Below, piece after piece: positions 52,167 through 61,617 of a stretch of 64,000 nt of DNA. The notes beneath the pieces are model-generated. The model did not search any database and was not told the origin of the DNA. It saw only the letters and a list, made by a program, of their open reading frames with translations. A program made the position numbers and the translations under genes. Position 1 is the stretch's first letter, and the number at the start of each line of letters is the position of its first letter. The stretch covers positions 1 to 64,000 of the forward strand of contig NZ_POWF01000012.1 in the NCBI RefSeq assembly GCF_002895005.1, in the 5' to 3' direction. Source of the stretch: Hanstruepera neustonica (GTDB lineage Bacteria; Bacteroidota; Bacteroidia; Flavobacteriales; Flavobacteriaceae).

Positions 52167-53354
52167 ATGAAAAATAATTTAATTTTAGGATTAGCTGTAA
52201 TAACCTTGCTTTTCTCATCATGTGCATCAGATGATACTTCTGATATCATTATCAATGACAACAGTGTTACCAACAACAACAATGGTGGTGGTGGCACAAC
52301 AGATCCAGAAACCATTTTCTTATCTGGAACGTACACTCAAGATTTAACTTTAGACCCAAATAACACCTACGTACTTAATGGTTCATTAATTATGGCTGCT
52401 GGAACCACATTGGAAATTCCTGCATGTATGACCATTGAGGCCTTAGCTTCAGGTGCTGATGTTTACATTGCAATCTCTCAAGGAGCAAAAATTATTGCTA
52501 ACGGAACTGCTGATTGTCCAATTGTACTAACTTCTAATGCTTCTAACCCTGCTGCTGGAGATTGGGGTGGATTAATTTTATTAGGAAGAGCTCCTATTAA
52601 TTCGGTAACCGGTTCTGCAACTTCTACGTCTGAAATTGCTGGTTTACCATTTGGTGGAACTAATGAAGCTGATGATTCTGGTATTTTAAACTATGTACGT
52701 GTTGAATATTCTGGTGGAGCTGCTGACGGTCAATCAGAAAACAATGGTTTCTCTTTCTACGGTGTAGGTAACGGAACAGTTGTAAACTATATTCAAGCTT
52801 ACGAAGGAAAAGATGATGGTGTTGAGTTCTTTGGAGGAACTGTAAATGCCAACTATGTGTCTGTTGTTAATGCTCAAGATGATTCTATTGACTGGACTGA
52901 AGGTTACACAGGTACAATTACCAATGCTTACGTAAAACATGGTGCAAGTCATGATAAAGGTATTGAAGCTGATGGTTACAATACAGACTTTAGTAATGCT
53001 GCTGGTTATTTCTCTAAACCAACTGTTAACAACTTAACGATTATTGGAAATGGATCGGCTACAGGAAATGAAGCTATTCGTTTAAGAGCTGGAACGCAAG
53101 GCATCTTTAACAATGTTTGGATTGAAGGTTTCGAAGAAGGTTTCGATTTAGATGGTGATGCTGGAGATAACCCAACTGGTGCTGGTGTATTAAGTGGTGA
53201 TTTAAATGTAACAGACGTTACTTTTATGGATGTAATCTTAAAAATGAAAAATGATACAGGTGAAACATTTACTGAAGCTGATTTTATTTCAGGTGATGGA
53301 AATGGTACTGGAACAGATTACGCTACATGGGGTGCAAACTGGACAGTTGAATAA
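52167..53354 (+). CDS. Beta-helix surface lipoprotein partner of the TonB receptor
   Basis: A 395-residue protein with a lipoprotein signal (FSSC, Cys19) and a Asn/Gly-rich linker (NNNNGGGG). The rest repeats Gly/Asn-rich turns (VNYIQAYEGKDDGVEFFGGTVNANYVSVVNAQ) typical of right-handed parallel beta-helices. It lies 45 nt after the receptor, so it probably helps the receptor capture a ligand at the surface, like a SusD-type partner but unrelated in fold. The family is widespread in flavobacteria without known function as far as I recall. Confidence 0.72.
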   Translation: MKNNLILGLAVITLLFSSCASDDTSDIIINDNSVTNNNNGGGGTTDPETIFLSGTYTQDLTLDPNNTYVLNGSLIMAAGTTLEIPACMTIEALASGADVYIAISQGAKIIANGTADCPIVLTSNASNPAAGDWGGLILLGRAPINSVTGSATSTSEIAGLPFGGTNEADDSGILNYVRVEYSGGAADGQSENNGFSFYGVGNGTVVNYIQAYEGKDDGVEFFGGTVNANYVSVVNAQDDSIDWTEGYTGTITNAYVKHGASHDKGIEADGYNTDFSNAAGYFSKPTVNNLTIIGNGSATGNEAIRLRAGTQGIFNNVWIEGFEEGFDLDGDAGDNPTGAGVLSGDLNVTDVTFMDVILKMKNDTGETFTEADFISGDGNGTGTDYATWGANWTVE

Positions 53355-53374
53355 GTTATAATCTATATGTAAAT

Positions 53375-53407
53375 AAAAAAAGCATCCATATTCTGGATGC
53401 TTTTTTT
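53375..53407. terminator. Bidirectional terminator after the lipoprotein gene
   Basis: AAAAAAAGCATCCA (53375-53388) pairs with TGGATGCTTTTTTT (53394-53407); A/T tracts on both sides serve both converging genes. Confidence 0.88.
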
Positions 53408-53427
53408 ATTTATTGTAATTCGTTTTT

Positions 53428-53784
53428 TTAGTCACGCTGCGCTAAAGATGCTTTACTTGTCCATTCGTTGACACTAGCAATTGCGTTGTTACTATAATCT
53501 ACTTCTTTTAAGGTTTCATCTTTCCAATAAAACCACTTGCCGACTTTCTTCCCATTATCATAATTCGCCGAAACCGTTTTTTTACCTTCTGCATCAAAAC
53601 TTAACCACTCACCTTGTAGCTTACCATCTAAAGTATATGAACCTGTTTGGCTTACAACTCCATTGTCATGATAATAAGTAACATCAATTAAATTGGTGTC
53701 TTTATTAAGTTTTAACTCTCTCTCTTGTTGCGCAAAAGAGACCACAGTAACTAATAAGGCAAAAAACAAAACTGTTTTCTTCAT
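53428..53784 (-). CDS. Secreted MORN-repeat (YwqK-like) protein
   Basis: A 118-residue protein with a signal peptide ending VVSFAQ and about three MORN_2-type repeats (YYHDNGVVSQTGSYTLDGKLQGEWLSFDAEGKKTVSANYDNGKKVGKWFYWKDE). Databases often label this type as a YwqK antitoxin, which the sequence does not justify. It is divergent from the Pho-linked RNA candidate. A TATATTTG promoter element lies upstream at plus-strand 53812-53819. Confidence 0.75.
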   Translation of the reverse strand: MKKTVLFFALLVTVVSFAQQERELKLNKDTNLIDVTYYHDNGVVSQTGSYTLDGKLQGEWLSFDAEGKKTVSANYDNGKKVGKWFYWKDETLKEVDYSNNAIASVNEWTSKASLAQRD

Positions 53785-53811
53785 AATTATGGGGTTTTAG
53801 ATATTATGTAT

Positions 53812-53819
53812 CAAATATA
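53812..53819 (-). promoter_or_regulatory. -7 element of the MORN-repeat gene
   Basis: On the minus strand TATATTTG fits TAnnTTTG; a TTG at plus-strand 53840-53842 lies about 20 nt upstream. The Pho-box-like repeats at 53850-53871 sit just beyond, oriented the other way. Confidence 0.6.
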
Positions 53820-53849
53820 GTTATTTATTAATATTAAAACAACGTTTAC

Positions 53850-53885
53850 ATAACATTAATTTAACATTAACTTTTTATTAATTTG
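53850..53885 (+). promoter_or_regulatory. Pho-box-like repeats and promoter of a candidate small RNA
   Basis: ATAACATTAAT (53850-53860) and TTAACATTAAC (53861-53871) are 11-nt direct repeats with the same core as at the OprP and PiT genes. TATTAATTTG (53876-53885) is a TAN4TTTG-type -7 element, the form also seen at those genes. Nothing downstream encodes a protein before a terminator. Confidence 0.6.
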
Positions 53886-53891
53886 ATTTTC

Positions 53892-54086
53892 AGTGTTTTA
53901 AATATTTATTATTATAATTTACAGCCTTAATGTAAACTTAATATTAGCATTACAATAAGGACATAATAGTTTATGTAATTTGTTATGTCTTAAGACACAA
54001 ATAGTAATTTCATATAATCTATTAGTTTTTGTCGACTATATTATCATGAATTCTAGTGGCTGCCTTTGGCCAAGGCAGCCTTTTTT
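53892..54086 (+). ncRNA. Candidate Pho-regulated small RNA (about 195 nt)
   Basis: A protein-free stretch bounded by Pho-box-like repeats (53850-53871) and a GC-rich intrinsic terminator (54058-54086). Inside, CCTTAATGTAA (53925-53935) pairs with TTACAATAAGG (53950-53960) with one mismatch. Only a 21-codon ORF running through the terminator exists. The next promoter, with its own repeats, begins 22 nt after the terminator, so the RNA is probably a stand-alone transcript and not a leader. Confidence 0.55.
54058..54086 (+). terminator. Terminator of the candidate Pho-linked RNA
   Basis: GGCTGCCTT (54058-54066) pairs with AAGGCAGCC (54072-54080) across TGGCC, followed by TTTTTT (54081-54086). 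It is the most GC-rich terminator in the window. Confidence 0.9.
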
Positions 54087-54107
54087 AGTGATTTTAATAA
54101 CTTTTAG

Positions 54108-54141
54108 GTAACATTAAGTTAACATTAGAGTTAGTTATTTG
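54108..54141 (+). promoter_or_regulatory. Pho-box-like repeats and promoter of the OprP-type porin gene
   Basis: GTAACATTAAG (54108-54118) and TTAACATTAGA (54119-54129) are direct 11-nt repeats. TAGTTATTTG (54132-54141) is a TAN4TTTG element, and ATG follows at 54166. No -33 TTTG is visible, which fits activator dependence. Confidence 0.65.
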
Positions 54142-54165
54142 CAGTGACAAAAACTAACTTTTAAA

Positions 54166-55365
54166 ATGAAATTAAAAACTATAGCAATTATGCTATTTAT
54201 GTCCATGTATTTTGTTGGACATTCTCAAGAAAACCAATCCTACAATTCTTCAAAATTTGGTAAAGGTCTTTTTAATTTAGTTGGCAAGGATAGCTCTTGG
54301 ACCATGAAAATTGGCACTAGGTTTCAATTTTTAGCTAGTAATTTAATGCAGGATGGATCTAGCCCTGAAACGAATTTCTTAATCAGACGTGCGCGACTAA
54401 AATTTGATGGTTATGCCGTAACCCCCAAACTAAAATATAAAATTGAATTAGGGCTTTCAAATCGTGATATGTCAGGAGTCTCACAATTTACGGGTAACAC
54501 ACCAAGGTATATTATGGATGCTGTTATTAAGTATAACTTCTATCAGAATTTTGTTTTATGGGTTGGACAAACTAAACTTCCTGGCAACAGAGAACGGGTC
54601 ATTTCTTCGGCGAATATGCAACAAGTAGATCGCTCCATTTTGAATGCTCGGTTTAACATAGACCGGGACATAGGTTTTCAATTAAGACATCATTTTACAC
54701 TTTTTGATAATTTTATTGTTCGTGAAATTTTCGCGCTTTCCCAAGGTGAAGGTCGTAATGTTGTAACTGGTAATTTAGGAGGTCATCAATATACTGGAAG
54801 AGTAGAATTATTACCTTTTGGTAAATTTGAAGGCAAGGGCGATTATTTTGGTTCGGATTTGAAAAGAGAACAAAAACCAAAGCTTTCAATTGGCGTCACA
54901 TACGATCACAATAATAATGCTGTAAAAACACGTAGTAATTTAGGTTCCTATATGGAAACAGATATTGGCTTTCATGAAACAAACATTAATACCCTTTTCA
55001 TTGATACCATGTTTAAATACAAAGGTTTCAGTTTAATGACAGAATATGCCAACAGAGATGCCAAGGATCCCATTGCCAAAAATTCTGACGGCACAGAAAC
55101 CGGTGATGTTGTTCAAGTTGGAGAAGGACTCAATATTCAGACTGGTTACCTCTTTAAAAACAATTGGGAAGTATCAGGAAGATATTCTACTGCAACTTTA
55201 GATGAAAATATAACTGGAAAAAGTCCCGAAAAACAATACACTTTTGGTATTTCAAAGTATATTGTAGGACATAGCTTAAAAGTTCAAACGGATTTCAGCT
55301 TAATTGATATAGAAAACCAAGGTGATCAATACCTTTGTCGTTTACAATTTGATATTCATTTTTAG
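54166..55365 (+). CDS. OprO/OprP-family phosphate-selective porin
   Basis: A 399-residue outer-membrane barrel with a signal peptide ending FVGHSQ. Family features include FLIRRARLKFDGYAVTPKLKYKIELGL near 80, GQTKLPGNRERV near 138 and SRYSTATL-type strands later, ending QLQFDIHF-like. It lets phosphate or polyphosphate diffuse through the outer membrane. It precedes the PiT gene by 75 nt, and both carry Pho-box-like repeats, consistent with a phosphate-starvation role. Confidence 0.85.
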   Translation: MKLKTIAIMLFMSMYFVGHSQENQSYNSSKFGKGLFNLVGKDSSWTMKIGTRFQFLASNLMQDGSSPETNFLIRRARLKFDGYAVTPKLKYKIELGLSNRDMSGVSQFTGNTPRYIMDAVIKYNFYQNFVLWVGQTKLPGNRERVISSANMQQVDRSILNARFNIDRDIGFQLRHHFTLFDNFIVREIFALSQGEGRNVVTGNLGGHQYTGRVELLPFGKFEGKGDYFGSDLKREQKPKLSIGVTYDHNNNAVKTRSNLGSYMETDIGFHETNINTLFIDTMFKYKGFSLMTEYANRDAKDPIAKNSDGTETGDVVQVGEGLNIQTGYLFKNNWEVSGRYSTATLDENITGKSPEKQYTFGISKYIVGHSLKVQTDFSLIDIENQGDQYLCRLQFDIHF

Positions 55366-55374
55366 CATTAAATG

Positions 55375-55419
55375 ATAACAATTAGATAACATTTTTATCA
55401 AAAACACTATAGATATTTG
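55375..55419 (+). promoter_or_regulatory. Pho-box-like repeats and promoter of the PiT gene
   Basis: ATAACAATTAG (55375-55385) and ATAACATTTTT (55386-55396) are 11-nt direct repeats. TAGATATTTG (55410-55419) is the same TAN4TTTG form as at the porin gene, and the ATG is 21 nt downstream. PiT may therefore be transcribed apart from the porin gene. Confidence 0.62.
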
Positions 55420-55440
55420 CAAATTCTTTTTAAATAAAAT

Positions 55441-57741
55441 ATGGATAATATATACTTATTAATGATTGTTGCCCTAGCCGTTTTAGCCATTGCTGATTTA
55501 GTAGTTGGGGTAAGTAATGATGCTGTTAATTTCTTGAATTCAGCCATTGGTTCTAAAGCTATTTCATTTAGAACCATTATGATTGTCGCCAGTATTGGCG
55601 TTGCTGTTGGAGCCATATTCTCAAGTGGGATGATGGAAGTAGCGCGAAAAGGTATTTTTAACCCTGGAGAATTCATGTTCAATGAAATCATGATTATTTT
55701 TATGGCGGTTATGATAACCGACATTTTACTTTTGGATTTCTTTAATACCGTAGGTATGCCGACATCAACAACAGTTTCTATTGTATTTGAATTGTTAGGT
55801 GCTGCTGTTTGTATGGCTTTTATAAAAATCGGACATGATAATGGTAATTTTAGTGATGTTATTAATTACATTAATACATCCAAAGCTTCCCAAATAATAT
55901 TTGGGATACTCCTCTCCGTTATTGTCGCATTTACCATAGGAGCCATTATTCAATGGGTTTCCCGATTATTATTATCCTATAATTTTGAAAAGAAAGCCTC
56001 TTGGGTAGGTGCTGTTTTTGGCGGTGTCGCATTAACTGCACTTACTTACTTTATCTTTATGAAAGGTATCAAAGGGACTTCTTATGCCAGTCAATCCTTT
56101 GACATTTTGGATGGTCAAACCATGAAAGATTTTCTTGAAACTCAAGTAATTTCAATTGTATCCATAAGCATGGTGTTCTGGTCAATACTATCCTATATTT
56201 TTATAACAGTTATTAAGACCAACATCTACAAACTGATCATCATAGTAGGAACATTTGCATTGGCATTAGCATTTGCCGGAAATGATTTAGTAAACTTTAT
56301 TGGCGTGCCTATAGCAGCCTACAATGCTTTTGAACAATGGTCGGCATCAGGATTAGCTGCTACAGATTTCCCTATGGATGTACTAGCTGAAAAAGTTCCA
56401 ACAAACAATTGGTTGTTATTTATTGCTGGTATGGTCATGGTTTTGACTTTATGGTTTTCAACCAAGGCCAAAGGCGTTGTGAAAACTTCGCTTGATTTAT
56501 CAAGTCAAAGTGAGACAAAAGAGCGTTTTCAACCTAATTTCTTATCTCGTGGATTCGTCAGATTTGCTATGTTGATGTCTCAAATGTCGTCTTATATTTT
56601 GCCTGAATCTTGGCAAGCTAAAATTGACAAGCAATTTGAAACACCTGTTATCTCTTTGAAAAAAGATAAAACTTACGAATTGCCTGCATTTGATATGGTT
56701 CGTGCTGCAGTTAACTTGATGGTTGCAGCCGTTTTAATATCTGTGGCAACTTCCTACAAACTACCGTTATCCACAACCTATGTCACCTTTATGGTTGCTA
56801 TGGGTACCTCTTTAGCCGATCGTGCTTGGGGAGCAGAAAGTGCCGTTTATAGAGTGGCTGGTGTACTAAACGTTATTGGCGGCTGGTTTTTTACTGCATT
56901 TATTGCCTTCGTTTCCGCCGCACTCATTGCTTTTCTATTAAATTGGAATGTGAATGTCATGGTTCCTGTTTTGTTGCTTTTAGCAACCGTATTATTAGTT
57001 AGAAACTATATTTCTCACAATAAAAAAGTTAAGGAAACCAAAGCTGAAGACCGTTTGCAGAAAGCAGAAAGCAGTTCGGTTCAAGGTGTGATTCATGAAA
57101 GTGCCAAAAACATTGCTAACGTGGTTAAGCGCGGTAATAAAATTTATACAAATGCTATAAATGGTCTTTCAAAACAAGATTTGCCTTTGCTTAAAAAGAA
57201 CAAAAATCAGGTTAACAAGCTTGCGGCTGAAATTGACGATTTACGTGACAACATTTTCTACTTTATCAAGAATTTAGATGAATCTAGTGTTGGAGCCAGT
57301 AATTTTTACATCAATGTCTTAGGTTATCTTCAAGACATGGCACAATCTTTAGAATACATATCTAAAGTCAGTCATAAACACATCAACAACAATCATAAAA
57401 AGTTAAAGTTCAATCAAATTAAAGAACTGAAACAAGTTGATGAATCACTTGAACAATTCTTTGTGGATACTAAAAATGCATTTGATTCACGTTCATTTGA
57501 ACAAATTGGAGACATTCTTAAAAACCAAAAGGAAATTTTCGATCTTGTTAATGAGAAAATCCAAAGACAGGTTGAACGCACCAGAACGGAAGAATCCAGT
57601 CCTAAAAACACAACATTATACTTTAGTTTATTGTTAGAAACTAAAGATTTGTTAAAGGCTACCATGAATCTTTTAGAGGAGTATCATGATTCTCACGACA
57701 GTTCGGTAAAACCTGCTAAAATTGATGATTCTGAAGAATAG
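55441..57741 (+). CDS. PiT-family inorganic phosphate transporter with PhoU-like C-terminal domain
   Basis: A 766-residue inner-membrane Pi symporter. The duplicated PiT signatures are GVSNDAVNFLNSAIGS (about residues 23-38) and LAFAGNDLVNFIGVPI (about 278-293). About ten TMs reach residue 530. The last 200 residues are soluble and helical (SAKNIANVVKRGNKIYTNAINGLSKQDLPLLKKNKNQVNKLAAEIDDLRDN...), resembling PhoU, which would normally be a separate protein controlling Pi uptake. The fusion implies built-in control. Confidence 0.9.
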   Translation: MDNIYLLMIVALAVLAIADLVVGVSNDAVNFLNSAIGSKAISFRTIMIVASIGVAVGAIFSSGMMEVARKGIFNPGEFMFNEIMIIFMAVMITDILLLDFFNTVGMPTSTTVSIVFELLGAAVCMAFIKIGHDNGNFSDVINYINTSKASQIIFGILLSVIVAFTIGAIIQWVSRLLLSYNFEKKASWVGAVFGGVALTALTYFIFMKGIKGTSYASQSFDILDGQTMKDFLETQVISIVSISMVFWSILSYIFITVIKTNIYKLIIIVGTFALALAFAGNDLVNFIGVPIAAYNAFEQWSASGLAATDFPMDVLAEKVPTNNWLLFIAGMVMVLTLWFSTKAKGVVKTSLDLSSQSETKERFQPNFLSRGFVRFAMLMSQMSSYILPESWQAKIDKQFETPVISLKKDKTYELPAFDMVRAAVNLMVAAVLISVATSYKLPLSTTYVTFMVAMGTSLADRAWGAESAVYRVAGVLNVIGGWFFTAFIAFVSAALIAFLLNWNVNVMVPVLLLLATVLLVRNYISHNKKVKETKAEDRLQKAESSSVQGVIHESAKNIANVVKRGNKIYTNAINGLSKQDLPLLKKNKNQVNKLAAEIDDLRDNIFYFIKNLDESSVGASNFYINVLGYLQDMAQSLEYISKVSHKHINNNHKKLKFNQIKELKQVDESLEQFFVDTKNAFDSRSFEQIGDILKNQKEIFDLVNEKIQRQVERTRTEESSPKNTTLYFSLLLETKDLLKATMNLLEEYHDSHDSSVKPAKIDDSEE

Positions 57742-57761
57742 ATATCAGATAATTACCAAAT

Positions 57762-57791
57762 AAAAAAGCACCTCATTTGAGGTGCTTTTTT
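57762..57791. terminator. Bidirectional terminator between PiT and nrdA
   Basis: AAAAAAGCACCTCA (57762-57775) pairs with TGAGGTGCTTTTTT (57778-57791), with A and T tracts on both strands for the two convergent genes. Confidence 0.88.
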
Positions 57792-57812
57792 TATAATTAA
57801 CACATATTAAAA

Positions 57813-60290
57813 TTAAGAACCGCACATCAGGCAATCGTCGCCTTCCGATTCTTTTGCTTGGGCAATTAAGGCTTTCATTTCTTCTGCTGTCATAGGTTCT
57901 ACTTCGGCAGCAGCTTGATTTTTTTGAGCGAACTTTGCCGCATTTTTGGCAGCTTGTTGTTTCTGTTGCGCAACAACCGTTTCTGAAACCTCAACCACTT
58001 CGGCTGCTGGTTCTTCTTTCTTCTTGTTGTCCAACGTAAATTTAATGGCATCAACAGCGCTTTTTGTTCTTAAGTAGTACATACCTGTTTTCAAACCGCT
58101 CTTCCAAGCATAAAAATGCATCGATGTTAGTTTTGCCATGGTTGCACCTTCCATAAACAAGTTTAAGGATTGCGACTGATCAATGAAATAGCCTCTGTGA
58201 CGTGACATATCAATGATGTCTTTCATACTCAATTCCCAAACGGTCTTGTAAAGTTCCTTGATGTCTTGAGGGATGATATCAATATCTTGGATGGATCCGT
58301 TAGCTCTCATGATATCTTGTTTTAAACCTTCATTCCAAAGACCCAGTTCCACTAAATCTTCCAACAAATGCTTGTTGACGACAATAAACTCTCCAGACAA
58401 TACACGTCTTGTATAAATGTTAGATGTGTATGGTTCGAAACATTCATTGTTACCTAAAATTTGTGAGGTACTAGCCGTAGGCATAGGTGCTACCAACAAA
58501 GAGTTTCTAACACCATGTTTTTTAACATCTTTACGCAATTTGCCCCAGTCCCAACGACCGCTTAATTCTTCATCTTTTATGTTCCATAGGTTGTGCTGGA
58601 ACTCACCTTTACTAATTGGAGACCCTTTGTATGTTTTGTAAGGTCCATCAACTTTGGCCTCTTCCATACTGGCTGTAACAGCCGCAAAGTAAAGGGTTTC
58701 AAAAATTTCTTGGTTTAATTTTTTAGCTTCATCACTGGTAAATGGCATACGCAATTTAATGAACGTATCAGCCAATCCTTGAACACCCAAACCAATTGGT
58801 CGGTGACGGAAATTAGAATTTTCTGCTTCTTTTACCGGATAGTAATTTCTATCAATAACCTTGTTCAGGTTCTTGGTAACACGTTTTGTGATACGGAACA
58901 ATTCCTTATGGTCAAATTCACCATTTTTCACAAACATAGGCAAAGCAATCGATGCCAAGTTACAAACCGCTACTTCATCAGGCGATGTATATTCTAAAAT
59001 TTCAGTACATAAATTAGAAGAACGGATGGTTCCTAAATTCTGCTGATTGGATTTACGGTTAGCCGCATCTTTATAAAGCATGTAAGGCGTACCCGTTTCT
59101 ATTTGAGATTCTAATATTTTCTCCCAAAGTTCACGTGCCTTAATGGTTTTTCGTCCTTTACCTTCAGACTCATATTTTAAATATAATTCTTCAAACGCTT
59201 CACTATGTGTTTCATCCAATCCTGGACATTCATTAGGACACATTAAAGTCCAAGGTCCATCTTCCTGGACACGCTTCATGAATAAATCAGAAATCCACAT
59301 AGCATAGAACAAATCACGTGCACGCATTTCTTCTTTACCGTGGTTTTTCTTCAAATCTAAAAAGTCAAAAATATCGGCATGCCAAGTCTCCAAATAGATT
59401 GCGAAACTCCCTTTACGCTTACCGCCTCCTTGATCAACATATCTAGCAGTATCATTGAAAACTTTCAACATGGGAACAATCCCGTTGGAAGTTCCGTTGG
59501 TTCCTGCAATATAACTACCAGTAGCACGAATATTATGAATAGCCAAACCGATTCCTCCCGCCGATTGCGATATTTTAGCCGTTTGCTTTAATGTATCGTA
59601 AATGCCATCAATGCTATCCTCCTTCATAGTTAATAAGAAACAAGAGGACATTTGTGGTTTTGGTGTACCTGAATTGAATAAGGTTGGTGTAGCGTGTGTA
59701 AAATATTTCTTTGACATCAACTCATAAGTCTCAATAGCAGCTTCTAAATCGTTTAAATGTATTCCTATTGAAACACGCATGAGCATATGCTGTGGACGCT
59801 CGGCTATTTGTCCGTTGAGTTTTAATAAATAAGAACGCTCTAAAGTTTTAAAACCAAAATAATCATAACCAAAATCACGGTTATAAATGATAGTAGAGTC
59901 TAATTTTTCCTTGTTTTCTTCTATAACTTTATAAACCTCATCAGATAACAATGGTGCGTTTTTGCCGGTTCTTGGATTTACATAATTATACAAATCAGAC
60001 ATAACCTCACTAAAAGACTTCTTCGTGTTTTTATGCAAGTTCGAAACAGAGATACGAGCAGCTAATCGCGCATAATCTGGATGTGCCGTAGTCATGGTTG
60101 CCGCTATTTCAGCCGCTAGATTATCCAACTCACTGGTGGTTACACCATCATACAAGCCTTCAATAACTCGCATAGCCACTTTAACTGGGTCTACCAATTC
60201 ATTTAATCCATAACACAGCTTTCTAACTCTAGCTGTGATTTTGTCGAACATCATGGGTTCTTTTCTGCCGTCTCTTTTTACTACATACAT
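57813..60290 (-). CDS. nrdA: Ribonucleoside-diphosphate reductase, large (alpha) subunit
   Basis: An 825-residue class I RNR catalytic subunit that makes dNDPs. An N-terminal ATP-cone ([23 protein letters not shown]) gives allosteric control of activity. The active-site cysteines are in [21 protein letters not shown] and the C-terminal shuttle [20 protein letters not shown] and [19 protein letters not shown] are family motifs. A Lys/Ala/Gln-rich linker (about 755-800) precedes the shuttle tail. It lies 175 nt downstream of nrdB, with hairpins in between. Confidence 0.96.
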   Translation of the reverse strand: MYVVKRDGRKEPMMFDKITARVRKLCYGLNELVDPVKVAMRVIEGLYDGVTTSELDNLAAEIAATMTTAHPDYARLAARISVSNLHKNTKKSFSEVMSDLYNYVNPRTGKNAPLLSDEVYKVIEENKEKLDSTIIYNRDFGYDYFGFKTLERSYLLKLNGQIAERPQHMLMRVSIGIHLNDLEAAIETYELMSKKYFTHATPTLFNSGTPKPQMSSCFLLTMKEDSIDGIYDTLKQTAKISQSAGGIGLAIHNIRATGSYIAGTNGTSNGIVPMLKVFNDTARYVDQGGGKRKGSFAIYLETWHADIFDFLDLKKNHGKEEMRARDLFYAMWISDLFMKRVQEDGPWTLMCPNECPGLDETHSEAFEELYLKYESEGKGRKTIKARELWEKILESQIETGTPYMLYKDAANRKSNQQNLGTIRSSNLCTEILEYTSPDEVAVCNLASIALPMFVKNGEFDHKELFRITKRVTKNLNKVIDRNYYPVKEAENSNFRHRPIGLGVQGLADTFIKLRMPFTSDEAKKLNQEIFETLYFAAVTASMEEAKVDGPYKTYKGSPISKGEFQHNLWNIKDEELSGRWDWGKLRKDVKKHGVRNSLLVAPMPTASTSQILGNNECFEPYTSNIYTRRVLSGEFIVVNKHLLEDLVELGLWNEGLKQDIMRANGSIQDIDIIPQDIKELYKTVWELSMKDIIDMSRHRGYFIDQSQSLNLFMEGATMAKLTSMHFYAWKSGLKTGMYYLRTKSAVDAIKFTLDNKKKEEPAAEVVEVSETVVAQQKQQAAKNAAKFAQKNQAAAEVEPMTAEEMKALIAQAKESEGDDCLMCGS

Positions 60291-60355
60291 ACTTTACACG
60301 TTTTTTAAGTTTTCTGATACACCTTCAGAAAATGAGTTAATTAGTTGGTTTTCAA

Positions 60356-60424
60356 CTTCAATACGCATATTGAAGCGAGCTAGTTTTACAAATAAGGTAA
60401 TAGGGATTCAGGTGTGAACACACC
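60356..60424 (-). promoter_or_regulatory. Hairpin and palindrome in the nrdB-nrdA spacer
   Basis: CTTCAATA (60356-60363) pairs with TATTGAAG (60368-60375) across CGCA, and GGTGTG/CACACC (60411-60416 and 60419-60424) is a palindrome around AA. The first could be an RNA stem setting the nrdA:nrdB ratio; the second is a possible protein site. No NrdR-box consensus is recognisable. Nothing else is seen in 60291-60465. Confidence 0.35.
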
Positions 60425-60465
60425 ATTTGACTGCTATTAACTTATTTCGAGGGTTTTAATTATAT

Positions 60466-61446
60466 TTAAAAATCAGCGTCAAAACTGAATTTATCCTTTT
60501 CTTCTTCCTTGTTAAGAACACCCGCTTTTTGATATTCTGAAACACGCTTTTCAAAGAAATTAGTTTTTCCTTGCAACGAAATCATATCCATAAAGTCGAA
60601 AGGATTGGATGCATTATATTCTTTTTCACAACCCAGTTCTCCTAACAATCTATCCGTTACAAACTCCAAATATTGAGTCATCAATTTCGCGTTCATACCA
60701 ATTAAACTTACTGGTAGGGATTCAGTAATAAATTCACGCTCGATATTTAATGCATCCACAAGAATTTCTCTAATACGTTCTTTTGGCACTTTATTCACCA
60801 AGTGCTTATTGTGCAAGTGCACTGCAAAATCACAGTGAACACCTTCATCTCTTGAAATTAATTCATTGGAGAATGTCAATCCTGGCATTAAACCGCGCTT
60901 TTTCAACCAGAAGATTGAACAGAACGCACCTGAAAAGAAAATACCTTCAACTGCAGCAAATGCTATCAAACGTTCAGCAAAGCTTGGTGATTCAATCCAT
61001 TTAAGTGCCCAATCGGCTTTTTTCTTAATAGCAGGGAAATTTTCAATAGCCTTGAATAGGATATCTTTTTCCTTTTCATCTTTTACATAAGTATCAATCA
61101 ATAGTGAATAGGTTTCGCTATGAATGTTTTCCATCATAATTTGGAAACCATAGAAAAATTTAGCCTCGCTGTATTGCACTTCATTAACGAAGTTTTCAGC
61201 TAAATTTTCATTGACAATACCATCACTAGCTGCAAAGAATGCTAAAATGTGCTTGATAAAATAGCGTTCATCATCATTTAATTTTGACGACCAATCGGTT
61301 AAATCCTGATGTAGATCAATTTCTTCCGCTGTCCAAAAACTTGCCTCCGACTTTTTATACCATTCCCAAATATCGTGATGCTGAATTGGAAAAATTACAA
61401 ATCTATCTTTATTTTCTTGTAAAATGGGTTCTGTTGTCTGAGACAT
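60466..61446 (-). CDS. nrdB: Ribonucleoside-diphosphate reductase, small (beta) subunit
   Basis: A 326-residue R2 subunit that generates the radical needed by NrdA. Diiron ligands are recognisable: Asp in LHQDLTDW (about residue 48), Glu/His in [11 protein letters not shown] (about 107-115) and Glu in [15 protein letters not shown]. The tyrosyl-radical position is expected in the segment [15 protein letters not shown]. The C-terminus (DKFSFDADF) is the acidic-aromatic tail that docks into NrdA. It is the first gene of the nrdBA operon. Confidence 0.95.
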   Translation of the reverse strand: MSQTTEPILQENKDRFVIFPIQHHDIWEWYKKSEASFWTAEEIDLHQDLTDWSSKLNDDERYFIKHILAFFAASDGIVNENLAENFVNEVQYSEAKFFYGFQIMMENIHSETYSLLIDTYVKDEKEKDILFKAIENFPAIKKKADWALKWIESPSFAERLIAFAAVEGIFFSGAFCSIFWLKKRGLMPGLTFSNELISRDEGVHCDFAVHLHNKHLVNKVPKERIREILVDALNIEREFITESLPVSLIGMNAKLMTQYLEFVTDRLLGELGCEKEYNASNPFDFMDMISLQGKTNFFEKRVSEYQKAGVLNKEEEKDKFSFDADF

Positions 61447-61555
61447 GTTTTTGTTATTTTTTTATTAAAATTTAATGAATAATTTGGTGTGATTTGGGAC
61501 TAACAAAGATTGAAAAATGTGTTTGAAAATGAAAGGCTAAGTTATAAACATTGTC

Positions 61556-61577
61556 AACAAGTTTTTAACAAGTCTTT
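61556..61577. repeat. 11-nt tandem repeat upstream of nrdB
   Basis: AACAAGTTTTT (61556-61566) and AACAAGTCTTT (61567-61577) stand in tandem within 131 nt of the nrdB start. A role as a regulator or DnaA-like site is possible; DnaA often controls nrd genes, but these do not match its consensus TTATCCACA. Confidence 0.35.
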
Positions 61578-61617
61578 AACGGTAGAGAATTTCAAGAATT
61601 TTAAAAAAATAATTTTA

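Noticed and set aside
52280-52305. Asn/Gly-rich repeat in the lipoprotein gene
   Set aside because: A short low-complexity linker after the lipidated cysteine, common in surface lipoproteins.
53428-53784. Antitoxin of a toxin-antitoxin pair (YwqK label)
   Set aside because: The protein has a signal peptide and MORN_2 repeats and there is no toxin gene beside it; the label is a database convention.
54046-54111. 21-codon ORF across the terminator of the candidate small RNA
   Set aside because: It includes the whole terminator stem and T-tract, so it would not be fully transcribed.
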